From JALYOK01 sp031419835 (GTDB lineage: Bacteria; Pseudomonadota; Gammaproteobacteria; Burkholderiales; JALYOK01): a stretch of DNA of 27,174 nucleotides. A program made the translations under genes and the position numbers. How positions within the stretch are numbered: the first letter of the stretch is position 1; every line of letters starts with the position of its first letter. Of this stretch, positions 17,103 to 24,951 are shown piece after piece. The notes beneath the pieces are model-generated. The model saw only the letters and a list, made by a program, of their open reading frames with translations, was not told the DNA's origin and searched no databases. Location: assembly GCA_031419835.1 (NCBI GenBank), contig JANOLP010000105.1:1-27174 (forward strand), given 5' to 3'.

Positions 17103-18848
17103 CTATGCCGCGAATTGAACGCGATGAAGTCTTGCGTACGCTCCACCACGGCGCAAAAGGTCTGCGTGGGTACCGCTTTCGGCAATGCGGCCGGCTTCCA
17201 TCACAATGATCTTGTCCGCGCCCTCAATGGTCGACAAACGATGCGCGATAACAATTGTCGTGCGACTTTTCATTAAGTTTTCTAACGCAAATTGAACCTG
17301 CCGCTCTGATTCTGTGTCTAGGGCTGAGGTCGCCTCATCCAAGATCAAGATAGGCGCGTCTTTAAGCAGCGCACGAGCGATCGCTAAGCGTTGGCGTTGC
17401 CCGCCCGATAGTTTTACGCCGTTTTCACCAATGAGTGTGTCCAACCCTTCGGGCATTGCGGCAATAAACTCCATCGCAAACGCCGCTTCCGCGGCGGCAA
17501 TTATCTGATCGCGTGACGCTTTCGCAAGCGGGCCATAAGCAATGTTTGCCGCAACGGTATCATTAAACAGCACCACATCCTGACTCACCGAAGCAATGTT
17601 TGCGCGGAGGCTTTCGAGGCGAATCGTACTCAAGTCCAGGCCATCGACCAAAATTCGTCCTTGCTGCGCGTGATAAAAGCGCGGGATCATATTGGCGAGC
17701 GTCGTTTTCCCGCTGCCCGATGAACCAACGAACGCAATTGTTTCACCCGGTTCGGCGACGAAGGAAACATTGTTTAAGGCGTCGGCTTCGCTTGCCGGAT
17801 AGCGAAACGTTACATTTTCAAACTCAATTTTTCCTTGCGCGCGCCCGAAATCGATCACGCCGGTATCAACTTCGGCGGGTTCATCCAATAACTCGAATAC
17901 GCTTTCCGCGGCGGCGAGGCCCCGTTGTAAAGGTTCGTTTATATTGGTAAGCCGTTTGAGCGGCGCCAACAACATCATCGCGGCGGTAACAAACGATACA
18001 AAACCACCGACCGTCGTCTCATTTGCGGCAGACTGGCGCGTTACCAGAAATACGATCAACGCGAGCATCAGCGCCGCGAAAAGTTCGCCCATCGCCGAGT
18101 TCGATGCCGTCGCCGCAGCTTGTTTCATGCTAAACGATCGAAACCGATTAATGGCCTGATGAAATCGATTGATTTCGTAATCCTGCCCGCCAAAAACTTT
18201 CACAACGCGGTGCCCTTCGATACTTTCATCGAGGACTTGAGTTATTCCGCCCATGGCACGCTGCGTACCCCGACTTACTTGACGCATCCTGACGCTAAAT
18301 TTTCTTACGAACCACGCGAGCAATGGAGCTACCGTAAGCGCCAACAGAGTAAGTTTCCAATTCAAGTAAAGTAACCATGCCAGCAGCCCAACGATGGTAA
18401 GCGTGTCTTTGATCGCGACCGTGATCACCCCGGTCGCGGCAGAATTGACTTGATTTACATCGTAGGTAAATTTAGATATTAAGTTGCCGCTGGCGTGGTC
18501 GGAAAAATAGCCCAGCGGCAATTGCATAAGCCGAGTGAACATCAATTTTCGCAAGTCCATCACAACACGATTGCCGACCCAATTAATCGAATAGTGACTT
18601 GCGAAGTTGGCTAGGACGCGGATCAGCGTGATGCCAATAATGGCGAAGGGTAACCACTTCATCACGCCTGCATCTTTGTTAATGAACGTGCCGTCGACCA
18701 TCCATTTCATCAACGCAGCGAAGCTCGTGTCGGTCGCCGCCCCGATCACAAGCGCGACGACAGAAATTAGGAACACCCAGCGGTAGGGCCAGACGTAACG
18801 CAACAGGCGAAGATACAGCGCCCTAGTGCTCAGTGCGGCGTTATTCAT
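17103..18848 (-). CDS. msbA: Lipid A-core flippase MsbA
   Basis: A 581-residue homodimeric ABC exporter with the MsbA length and layout: six N-terminal transmembrane helices (about residues 15-300), then a nucleotide-binding domain. The membrane half has the MsbA-like LISKFTYDVNQVNSAATGVITVAIKDTL segment. The ATPase half has Walker A GSSGSGKTT (roughly 375-383), Q-loop SVSQDVVLF, signature LSGGQRQRLAIARALL, Walker B ILILDEATSALD and switch histidine IAHRLST. It flips lipid A-core from the cytoplasmic to the periplasmic leaflet. It sits inside the LPS core cluster, downstream of waaG-like and upstream of further glycosyltransferases, which supports the MsbA call over a general drug exporter. 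A perfect TATAAT lies about 65 bp upstream, so it may have its own promoter. Confidence 0.93.
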   Translation of the reverse strand: MNNAALSTRALYLRLLRYVWPYRWVFLISVVALVIGAATDTSFAALMKWMVDGTFINKDAGVMKWLPFAIIGITLIRVLANFASHYSINWVGNRVVMDLRKLMFTRLMQLPLGYFSDHASGNLISKFTYDVNQVNSAATGVITVAIKDTLTIVGLLAWLLYLNWKLTLLALTVAPLLAWFVRKFSVRMRQVSRGTQRAMGGITQVLDESIEGHRVVKVFGGQDYEINRFHQAINRFRSFSMKQAAATASNSAMGELFAALMLALIVFLVTRQSAANETTVGGFVSFVTAAMMLLAPLKRLTNINEPLQRGLAAAESVFELLDEPAEVDTGVIDFGRAQGKIEFENVTFRYPASEADALNNVSFVAEPGETIAFVGSSGSGKTTLANMIPRFYHAQQGRILVDGLDLSTIRLESLRANIASVSQDVVLFNDTVAANIAYGPLAKASRDQIIAAAEAAFAMEFIAAMPEGLDTLIGENGVKLSGGQRQRLAIARALLKDAPILILDEATSALDTESERQVQFALENLMKSRTTIVIAHRLSTIEGADKIIVMEAGRIAESGTHADLLRRGGAYARLHRVQFAA

Positions 18849-18913
18849 TGGTCAGAAAATTCGAGGGAGTTGCGCATGGGTCAATGATCCGATGCACAAC
18901 TGGAAAAGTAAAC

Positions 18914-18943
18914 ATTATAGCGTTGATCATTTCATCGACTCCG
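18914..18943 (-). promoter_or_regulatory. Candidate sigma-70 promoter for msbA
   Basis: On the minus strand a perfect TATAAT occurs at 18919-18914, in the 111-bp gap between waaG-like and msbA, predicting a start near 18907 and a leader of about 59 bases. The -35 region (around GGAGTC, 17-base spacer) is a poor match, so strength is uncertain. Confidence 0.4.
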
Positions 18944-18959
18944 AGCGGTATTAAGCGTT

Positions 18960-20102
18960 TCATTTTCGCTCGGACAATAAATCTTCATAAAGTCGAACGT
19001 ATCTATTCGACATATCGCTAAGTGTAAATTGCTGGACACTGTCACGCGCTGCACGGCTCGCAGATTCTCTGAATTCTCGGTTATTCAATGCCATCATATG
19101 CAGCGCGAGCGTGTCGGCGTCTAATGCGTCGCAAACGAAACCGCTGACACCATGGGTAATCAGCTCTGCCGCGCCGCAATGTGTACTGGTTATTACCGGC
19201 AGGCCACTCGCGAGCGCCTCCAAAACAGCGTTGGAAAGCGGTTCATAGAGTGTCGGCAATACGAACACGTCCGCGGCGCCGTAAAATGGACGAACATCTT
19301 GTTGCGGCCCGCAGAAGCGAACGCGGTTACTGATTCGCAGCGCGTCGGCTTGGGCTTCATACGCGCTTTGCCTATGATCTTTTCCAACAATGATCAGGTG
19401 CGCTTGCTTGTCAGGAAGTTTAGCGAAAGCCATCAACAGTTGCCTAACGCCTTTGCGATCGAAACCTGAGCCAACAAAAAGATATACCGCTGAAGTCGCG
19501 GGAATGGCAAGATTTTCTCTCACCGAAATGCGATGAAGTTCCCGCAGCTTAGGGCTAAAATATTCGGAATCGATGCCGTTATAAATCACATGCAATTTTT
19601 CTTCGGGCACGTGAAAAAAGCGACGTACGTCGTTGGCGACCATACGCGAAATACAAATCACGGCACGCAGTCGAGGATCGGCGAACATTTTTGCCTCGGC
19701 ATGGAGCGTGTATCGATGCCACGGGCTGAGCTTTGTAGCGAATTGCGCCAACGAGCCTTTCGTGCGATTGCGCGCTTCCAACCAAGCGGCATGAACGCCG
19801 TCGCCGGCGCGAAAAACATCACATCCAGCAATTCGTTCATGGCTTTGCACCAGCGCAAAATGACTGCGCGCCAGAGTTGCCTGCACGCTTCGCGCAAATC
19901 CCCAATCGCGCCACAATCGGCCAATGTGAAAAGGGTTACACAAAATAACCGAGCGTTCCGCAGGGCCTTTCCACTCGCGCGTCATTAACGTCAGCGTCAC
20001 GCCTTTTTCAGCCAATGCGCCCAACGCACTTTCAATGAAGCGCTCCGCACCGCCAAAGGGTGTGTAACGCGAACGAATCAACGCAATTTTGAGTTCGCTC
20101 AC
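18960..20102 (-). CDS. waaG: GT4 glycosyltransferase, WaaG-like (LPS core)
   Basis: A 380-residue GT4 enzyme with the look of WaaG/RfaG, which adds the first hexose to heptose II of the inner core. Evidence: the start IALIRSRYTPFGGAERFIESAL (the PFGGAERF loop is characteristic), DVFRAGDGVHAAWLEAR, VIYNGIDSEYFSP between the domains, and the donor-site FVLPTLYEPLSNAVLEALASGLPVI with the E-x7-E pair. Start is GTG at 20102, overlapping the stop of the waaQ-like gene (GTGA), a coupling common for this pair. The gene-symbol assignment is by motif resemblance and context; glucose versus another hexose cannot be told. Confidence 0.8.
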   Translation of the reverse strand: MSELKIALIRSRYTPFGGAERFIESALGALAEKGVTLTLMTREWKGPAERSVILCNPFHIGRLWRDWGFARSVQATLARSHFALVQSHERIAGCDVFRAGDGVHAAWLEARNRTKGSLAQFATKLSPWHRYTLHAEAKMFADPRLRAVICISRMVANDVRRFFHVPEEKLHVIYNGIDSEYFSPKLRELHRISVRENLAIPATSAVYLFVGSGFDRKGVRQLLMAFAKLPDKQAHLIIVGKDHRQSAYEAQADALRISNRVRFCGPQQDVRPFYGAADVFVLPTLYEPLSNAVLEALASGLPVITSTHCGAAELITHGVSGFVCDALDADTLALHMMALNNREFRESASRAARDSVQQFTLSDMSNRYVRLYEDLLSERK

Positions 20103-21181
20103 GTAGCGCTGAGGAGCTCATTTACCGCAGTTTCAACTCTGTCGGTGTCGAGTGTGGTCAAGCATTGACTCACTTTACTTCCACCGCAACCGTCGCGGCC
20201 ACACGGGCGGCAGGGATGGGTCGATAAAACCAGTCGGTGCGGCACCATCCACGGCGTCCACTCGACCTCGCCACTCGGTCCAAACAGCGCAACCACGGGT
20301 GTTCGCATCGCTGCGGCGATATGCATGGGCGCTGAATCGACACCGATGAAAAGTCGCGCGCGCGCCGTGAGCGCGGCAAGTTCTTTTAGCGATAGCTGGC
20401 CAGAAAAATTAATCACCGTACCGGTCACTGACGCCAAAATAGACGCAACCATTGCCATTTCCTTTTGATCCGATGCGCTCGTGATGACTATCTTGTGTTC
20501 TTTCTGCGCAAGTCGATTGATCAGTTCAGCGAAATTCTCAGGCGGCCAGGTCTTGAAAAACCAACGCGATGTCGGGTGAATGTGGATGAAGGATTGGGAA
20601 TCCAGGCCCGCTTTCTTCAACTTGCTATCGACGGACTTTTCGGCGTCGGGACCGGCAACAAGAACGAGTCGAGATTCATCGACGCTGGGTTCTAAACCAA
20701 TACGGCGCAATGCATCCAAATGCAGATCGACTGTATGACGACGATTATTACTTTGGTGGCGATAAAAATGCGTAAAACGATTCCATCCGGGACGTACTCG
20801 ATCACCTAATTCCCGAGCGATCCCATATCGAATCCCCGCGAATCTTTTGATCCAGGCGCCGCGTGGATGTTCGGTAAGATGTACGATGAGATCATATTTC
20901 CGATCTCGCAAATCTCGAATCAGACGCCATTCATTTCGCAATTGCGATAACAAGGATTGCCGCTTCCAATCACGGTCAACTGAGAAAATTTTGCTGATGG
21001 CCGGGTGCAGCGCCAGCATCGGCAACGTATCGCGGTAGGTCAGCGCGTCGATTTCCAAATGAGGCCCATGGTTCTTTAGGGTTTGAAATACCGGTGAAGT
21101 GAGTAACACATCGCCGTGGTGCCGCAGCTTGGTGACCAACACTCGGCGCAGTCCCGATAGATCGATGGCGTCGGCAATCAT
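20099..21181 (-). CDS. waaQ: LPS heptosyltransferase III-like (WaaQ), GT9
   Basis: A GT9 enzyme of about 360 residues. The N-terminal RRVLVTKLRHHGDVLLTSPVFQTLK is the hallmark of RfaQ/WaaQ, which adds a branching heptose to heptose II of the inner core. The donor site is LFIGVDSAPMHIAAAMRTPVVALFGPSGEVEWTPW, with the conserved D-S-x-x-M-H-x-A-A motif. A C-terminal CRPCGRDGCGG cysteine cluster matches the tail seen in WaaQ proteins. ATG 21181 is chosen; GTG 21190 would add three residues. It is directly upstream of, and overlaps, the WaaG-like gene, and 42 bp downstream of the spermidine-synthase-like gene. Confidence 0.85.
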   Translation of the reverse strand: MIADAIDLSGLRRVLVTKLRHHGDVLLTSPVFQTLKNHGPHLEIDALTYRDTLPMLALHPAISKIFSVDRDWKRQSLLSQLRNEWRLIRDLRDRKYDLIVHLTEHPRGAWIKRFAGIRYGIARELGDRVRPGWNRFTHFYRHQSNNRRHTVDLHLDALRRIGLEPSVDESRLVLVAGPDAEKSVDSKLKKAGLDSQSFIHIHPTSRWFFKTWPPENFAELINRLAQKEHKIVITSASDQKEMAMVASILASVTGTVINFSGQLSLKELAALTARARLFIGVDSAPMHIAAAMRTPVVALFGPSGEVEWTPWMVPHRLVLSTHPCRPCGRDGCGGSKVSQCLTTLDTDRVETAVNELLSAT

Positions 21182-21222
21182 GGCGCGCACGATAGCAGAC
21201 TTTGCCCCGCGCGAACAGTAAG

Positions 21223-21975
21223 TTATAAGCTCAGCTTGCCTTCGAAGAAAGAAATAGTTCGCGCCATGAGCTGAACGACATTCGCGAGATTAAGCCCGGT
21301 CAATTCGCGCAGCCCTTGGGCGCGTTTCTTGAGCTCAGCCACCGTCACAGAATCTTCTCGGCCCGAAATTCCCAGGGCGATGACATTGCCGCCTTCCGAC
21401 GGCGGGAGAACGACGATGCGATCGTCAAATGTCGCGGCGATGCGCTTGACGCTCGCATCAAAGCGCAGCGTTCGGCCAAACAGGTTGACGGCCATCAGGC
21501 CATTGTCTGACAGGTGGGCGCGGCAAGCGCCATAGAAGGCTTGCGTGTCCAAGGCGCCGACGCGCGCGTGACGATCAAAGCCATCGACGAAAATAATATC
21601 GAATTGCGCGACGGTTTTTTGGATATAAAGCGCGCCATCGTCGATGACGTTATGAAAACGCTTATCGTCCTGCGGTAAGAGAAAAAAATCGCGGGCGACA
21701 TGCAACACTTTCGGGTTAATTTCGACAACCGTTAAATCCGAATCGGGGATATGGTGATAAATGAACTTCGCAATCGATCCCGCGCCCAGGCCGATCAATA
21801 AAAATCGTTTTGCGTCGGGTCGTAGCAGCAGCGCGGCCATAAAGTCCCGTGTATAGGCGAGTTCCAAGGCATTTGGCCTGGAGAGCCGCATGGCGCCTTG
21901 TATCCACTCGGAGCCAAAGTGTAGATAGCGGACGCCTGCTTGTTCGCTTACTTCGATGCTATCGGATTTTGCCAA
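21223..21975 (-). CDS. Spermidine synthase-like (aminopropyltransferase fold) protein
   Basis: A 250-residue protein with the class I methyltransferase/spermidine synthase fold. The cofactor loop FLLIGLGAGSIAKF replaces the GGGDG seen in true spermidine synthases; the following acidic VVEINPKVLHVAR, VIDDGALYI and FDIIFVDGFD strands correspond to the decarboxy-SAM binding and active-site acids. The short N-terminal beta domain of SpeE is reduced. It may therefore bind SAM or decarboxy-SAM but its reaction is unknown. Start is TTG at 21975 with AAAAGG about five bases upstream; it begins only nine bases after the btuB stop, so it is cotranscribed with btuB and would be under the cobalamin riboswitch. 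Confidence 0.8.
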   Translation of the reverse strand: MAKSDSIEVSEQAGVRYLHFGSEWIQGAMRLSRPNALELAYTRDFMAALLLRPDAKRFLLIGLGAGSIAKFIYHHIPDSDLTVVEINPKVLHVARDFFLLPQDDKRFHNVIDDGALYIQKTVAQFDIIFVDGFDRHARVGALDTQAFYGACRAHLSDNGLMAVNLFGRTLRFDASVKRIAATFDDRIVVLPPSEGGNVIALGISGREDSVTVAELKKRAQGLRELTGLNLANVVQLMARTISFFEGKLSL

Positions 21976-21984
21976 GCGGCCTTT

Positions 21985-23841
21985 TCAAAATTCGTAGGTG
22001 ATGTCGAAATATCCGCTCCGGCCTTCGCGGTTATAGCCGTGGGCGAGCTGGTATTTCTTATCGAAAAGATTATCCAGCCGACCCGTTAAGCGCATTTGTT
22101 TGCCGAGATTGTAAGTGGTTTTCAGATTGAAAAGCGTATAACCAGCAACTTGAACGCGCGTCGAAAAATCGTCGACGCGAATGTCTTGCTTCGGTCCGCT
22201 CGCCAGAATCTCGCCGCCGACATTCCATTGACCAAGTTGATGACTGAGGCTGATCGAAGCAAAGCGTTTGGCTCGGCGCAGCAAGCGCTCACCCGTTGTT
22301 GCGTCGATCGGGTTTTGCGCCGTTGCGCTCGCGCGGAGCGATGTATCGCCAAACGCCGCGTCATAGCTCAATTCCAGGCCATCGCTCTTAGCGCGGTTGA
22401 TGTTTACGGGAGCAAATCCAGTATTCGTGAAGCCAATTAAATCTTTCAGCCGATTGCGAAAATAGACGATTTTGCCCAAGCCGTAGGTGCTGGCATATTG
22501 GAAACCGAACTCGGCGCTTTGCGCGCGCTCGGGCTTTAGATCCGGATTCCCGAAAGGCGCGGGATAGTAAAGGTCGACAAAAGTGGGGGCGCGAAATGCG
22601 GTGCTAAACATCGCGGTAACGGTGAATTGATCCGAAAGCGCGAACCCGCCGCCCATTAAGCCCGTTGTGCGCCCACCCACATCGGAAAAACGATCGTGAC
22701 GCAGATTGATTTGCAAATGATGGCCGCCGGCAAATTTAGCCACGTATCCAACGAAGCCGGCGTTATCGCGGCGGCTTTTGTTAATGACGCCGAAGCCGTC
22801 GTCATAGTTAACGCGCTGCTTAAGATAGTCCAAGCCGATAACTATTTTGTGGTCGGCCAAAACTTGAAAGTCGTTTTGCCATTCCAATTTATCGCTGGCA
22901 GTTTTGAAGTGACTGGTCAACACGTCATCGTTGAAGAATTTTGAATCGTCGATACTGGTACCCAACTTCACGCGCGATTGCCATCGTGCCGACAGCCGAT
23001 TATCAAACGATAGCGATGCGACCGTGATTTTTGGCTTGGAGGAATTATTGGTTTCGAATAAATCATCGAACTTGGTTTTTCCATCCGAATGAAAAGCGCT
23101 GAATCCTACCGATTGATCCGGCGCGAAACGGTATTTCGCATGTGCCGATACACTGAGATTTCGATAGCCGTCGCGATCGTTATCGCGCGAAGGAAACGGA
23201 AGCGCGCGGACATCATTTTCGTTAATCGCGCTATAACCTTCTGTGTTCAAAGCCGAGGCTGAAATACCCAATTGCGTCGTATCGGTTGCATACTGATAAC
23301 CGATCGCCCCACGAGTGGTTTGGTGGCTACCAAACCCCGCACTGATTGATCCACCCGGCTCGCTTTTACTGGCCTTGGTGAAAACATGGATCACGCCGCC
23401 AATCGCCTGTGAGCCGTAAAGACTCGACAGATTTCCCCGTGCGATTTCGACGTGATCCACTTGATCGAGCATGATTTGATCCAACGCCGCGCCACCGGCG
23501 GTGGCGGGGTTGATCGGCATGCCATCGATCAAGACTAGGGTGTGGGTAGAATTTGTGCCCCGAGTGAACAGGCTCGACTGCTGACCAATCCCGCCGTTTT
23601 GTACGATTTCGAGTCCCACTTCTTGGCGCAGCAGCGTTGTCAGATCGCGCGCGCCGGATTTGCGAATGTCATCTTGATCGATCAACGTCGTATGAGGCAG
23701 GGTGGTCTTGATCGGCGTTGCAAGTCGTGTGGCTGTAACGACAACGGGTTCGGCTTCTAAAATCTTCGGTTCTTCCGCCAGTGCAAATGGCGCTAGGGTA
23801 GCGGCGATACTGCTGATTAATAATTTGAATTTCACAGACAT
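21985..23841 (-). CDS. btuB: TonB-dependent cobalamin receptor BtuB
   Basis: An outer-membrane 22-strand beta-barrel receptor of about 618 residues for vitamin B12 and related corrinoids, energised by TonB. A signal peptide (MSVKFKLLISSIAATLAPFALA) is followed by a TonB-box-like EPVVVTATRL, a plug domain (TTLLRQEVGLEIVQNGGIGQQSSLFTRGTNSTHTLVLIDGMPIN ... VDHVEIARGNLSSLYGSQAIGGVIHVFTK in two parts of the frame), and a C-terminal phenylalanine typical of barrels. The cobalamin riboswitch upstream confirms the ligand. The open frame extends to 23904, but the signal peptide fixes the start near 23841. AAGGA abuts that ATG directly; the GTG two codons later would have better spacing and leaves the signal peptide almost unchanged. 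Confidence 0.93.
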   Translation of the reverse strand: MSVKFKLLISSIAATLAPFALAEEPKILEAEPVVVTATRLATPIKTTLPHTTLIDQDDIRKSGARDLTTLLRQEVGLEIVQNGGIGQQSSLFTRGTNSTHTLVLIDGMPINPATAGGAALDQIMLDQVDHVEIARGNLSSLYGSQAIGGVIHVFTKASKSEPGGSISAGFGSHQTTRGAIGYQYATDTTQLGISASALNTEGYSAINENDVRALPFPSRDNDRDGYRNLSVSAHAKYRFAPDQSVGFSAFHSDGKTKFDDLFETNNSSKPKITVASLSFDNRLSARWQSRVKLGTSIDDSKFFNDDVLTSHFKTASDKLEWQNDFQVLADHKIVIGLDYLKQRVNYDDGFGVINKSRRDNAGFVGYVAKFAGGHHLQINLRHDRFSDVGGRTTGLMGGGFALSDQFTVTAMFSTAFRAPTFVDLYYPAPFGNPDLKPERAQSAEFGFQYASTYGLGKIVYFRNRLKDLIGFTNTGFAPVNINRAKSDGLELSYDAAFGDTSLRASATAQNPIDATTGERLLRRAKRFASISLSHQLGQWNVGGEILASGPKQDIRVDDFSTRVQVAGYTLFNLKTTYNLGKQMRLTGRLDNLFDKKYQLAHGYNREGRSGYFDITYEF

Positions 23842-23954
23842 TCCTTGTCGGTATTGAACAAGGAAATACCAGGGAGGGCACCAAATGAACCGGCAACGGG
23901 GCAAACCTGAGGGTTAGCCAACGCAGCAATCGCATCCCCGCGATATTTCCGCTA

Positions 23955-24160
23955 CGCTCGCCAATCGGCGAGCATTCAGGCCGGTATCCGGGCTCGTGAG
24001 TTGAAATACTTATTTCGGCGCGCCATCGTCTTCCCGGGCAAATTGCCTAGTGACATATTGATGACGCGCGACTCACTCACCGTTGCGGGGGCAGCACAGG
24101 TTTCTAACCTGTTTCCCGTTTAACCCGAACGCAAGAAAAGCGTTCAGGCACCATGAATTA
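23955..24160 (-). promoter_or_regulatory. Cobalamin (B12) riboswitch upstream of btuB
   Basis: On the minus strand, from GGTGCC at 24152-24147, the leader carries the conserved adenosylcobalamin aptamer blocks in order: GGGTTAAACGGGAA, CTGTGCTGCCCCCGCAACGG, the GTCACTAGG B12-box-like segment, GGGAAG, and GAGCCCGGATACCGGCC ending near 23979. A 7-bp hairpin GCTCGCC...GGCGAGC follows at 23955-23973 without a U-run. The start codon of btuB lies about 115 bases further. Absence of a terminator U-run suggests control of translation, or a platform further down; binding of B12 would switch off btuB and probably the cotranscribed downstream genes. Confidence 0.93.
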
Positions 24161-24165
24161 GCGGT

Positions 24166-24171
24166 AATATA
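24166..24171 (-). promoter_or_regulatory. Candidate -10 box for the btuB leader
   Basis: TATATT on the minus strand would start the transcript near 24158, a few bases before the first conserved riboswitch block. No convincing -35 box at normal spacing is visible. Confidence 0.3.
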
Positions 24172-24223
24172 CACCAGTTGCCTGACCAACGCTTTCGTGG
24201 CTTTGCCCGAACGTCGCAGGTAT

Positions 24224-24253
24224 TTGACCAACCAAGGTTTTTAGAATTATATT
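24224..24253 (+). promoter_or_regulatory. Sigma-70 promoter for the zapB-like/zapA operon
   Basis: TTGACC at 24224-24229 and TATATT at 24248-24253 are separated by 18 bases, a good sigma-70 match. The predicted start, six to seven bases past the -10 box, falls on or next to the ATG at 24260. No ribosome binding site is visible before that ATG, so the message may be leaderless. Confidence 0.55.
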
Positions 24254-24259
24254 GTCGCT

Positions 24260-24460
24260 ATGGAAAAAGACCTGGATGCGCTTTCAAACAAGGTTGCCGA
24301 GATGGTGAAGATCGTCGCAAAATTGCGCGACGAGAATTTGCAACTGCGTCAACAACTCGCCGCGAAATCCGACGAGAACACCCGTTTGAGCGAGAAAATA
24401 TCGGACGCGACAACGCGCCTGGAGGCCGTATTGGCGAAGATTCCCGAGAAGGAAACATGA
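24260..24460 (+). CDS. Small coiled-coil protein upstream of zapA (ZapB-like, TIGR02449 type)
   Basis: A 66-residue, almost wholly helical, charged protein with heptad-like leucine/isoleucine spacing (LDALSNKVAEMVKIVAKLRDENLQLRQQLAAK in two heptad blocks), no signal peptide and no membrane segment. It matches in size and place the small proteins (TIGR02449 type) found next to zapA in proteobacteria, and resembles ZapB, the coiled-coil partner of ZapA at the division ring. Its stop overlaps the zapA ATG (ATGA), so the two are translated together. Function at the Z-ring is inferred from context. The start ATG has no ribosome binding site and coincides with the predicted transcription start. Confidence 0.75.
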   Translation: MEKDLDALSNKVAEMVKIVAKLRDENLQLRQQLAAKSDENTRLSEKISDATTRLEAVLAKIPEKET

Positions 24461-24771
24461 GCGGCGAGACAAAAACCCTCGACGTTATGATCATGGGTAA
24501 ATCCTATCGGGTGTCATGCTCGCCCGACGAGGAAAAAGATCTACTCGCGGCGGTTGATTTCGTCGATCAGCGGATGACTGAAGTTCGCGAAGGCGGCAAG
24601 ACCATGGCGGTCGAGCGCGTCGCGGTGATGACGGCGCTAAACATCGCCCACGAATTGATTGGCGGCAAAGGCGGTGGCGGCGTTAACACGGCGGAAATGA
24701 AACGAAAAATTTCGCTGATGCGCACCTCGATCACGGAAGCGCTAGCCGATACGCAAGATAAGTTGTTTTAG
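24457..24771 (+). CDS. zapA: Cell division protein ZapA
   Basis: A 104-residue ZapA protein, which binds and bundles FtsZ filaments early in division. The N-terminal head has KTLDVMIMGKSYRVSCSPDEEKDLLAAVDFVDQRM in two consecutive parts, including the conserved I-x-G-x-x-Y and D-E-x-x-L-x-x-A pattern; the C-terminal half (about 45-100) is the coiled coil, with the usual ALNIAHEL segment. A glycine-rich GGKGGGG linker interrupts the coil. ATG 24457 has AAGGA at proper spacing; an open frame reaching back to 24178 is not coding upstream. As in many proteobacteria, 6S RNA lies downstream. Confidence 0.93.
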   Translation: MSGETKTLDVMIMGKSYRVSCSPDEEKDLLAAVDFVDQRMTEVREGGKTMAVERVAVMTALNIAHELIGGKGGGGVNTAEMKRKISLMRTSITEALADTQDKLF

Positions 24772-24809
24772 ATTCGAATTGATAGCGCGGATTTTTCGAA
24801 CGCGCTGTT

Positions 24810-24948
24810 GGCTTGTTAAAAGACGTAGCGAGGAAGTCCGGATGTGAGGCGCGTGGCGCACAGGAACCGCAATGTACTCAATGTACATGTGGATTCCGAG
24901 CACCACGCAACGAAGCAGACGGACTCCGCAGTAGTCTTTTAACAAGCC
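24810..24948 (+). ncRNA. Giant 139-nt hairpin, candidate structured RNA or small mobile element
   Basis: Perfect 15-bp outer arms, GGCTTGTTAAAAGAC at 24810-24824 and its complement at 24934-24948, enclose further nested pairing: 24828-24840 with 24920-24929 (bulges at 24831-24832 and 24835), GCGTGG 24851-24856 with CCACGC 24903-24908, and 24863-24877 with 24883-24897 around a TCAAT loop. Nearly the whole element folds as one arm. It occupies the gap between zapA and 6S RNA. I do not recognise the family. The strand is assigned from the flanking transcript; a palindrome of this kind could work on either strand or as DNA. Confidence 0.55.
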
Positions 24949-24951
24949 CAA

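Noticed and set aside
23842..23904. N-terminal extension of BtuB
   Set aside because: It would place about 21 non-signal residues before a clear signal peptide and has no ribosome binding site.
24178..24456. Upstream extension of the zapA frame
   Set aside because: The extension overlaps the zapB-like gene in another frame; the ribosome binding site and family start point to ATG 24457.
24810..24948. Integron attC site or RNase P RNA fragment
   Set aside because: The terminal boxes read GTT...AAC instead of the AAC...GTT order of attC, and the short GAGGAAGTCCGG resemblance to RNase P RNA is not backed by any other conserved RNase P block.
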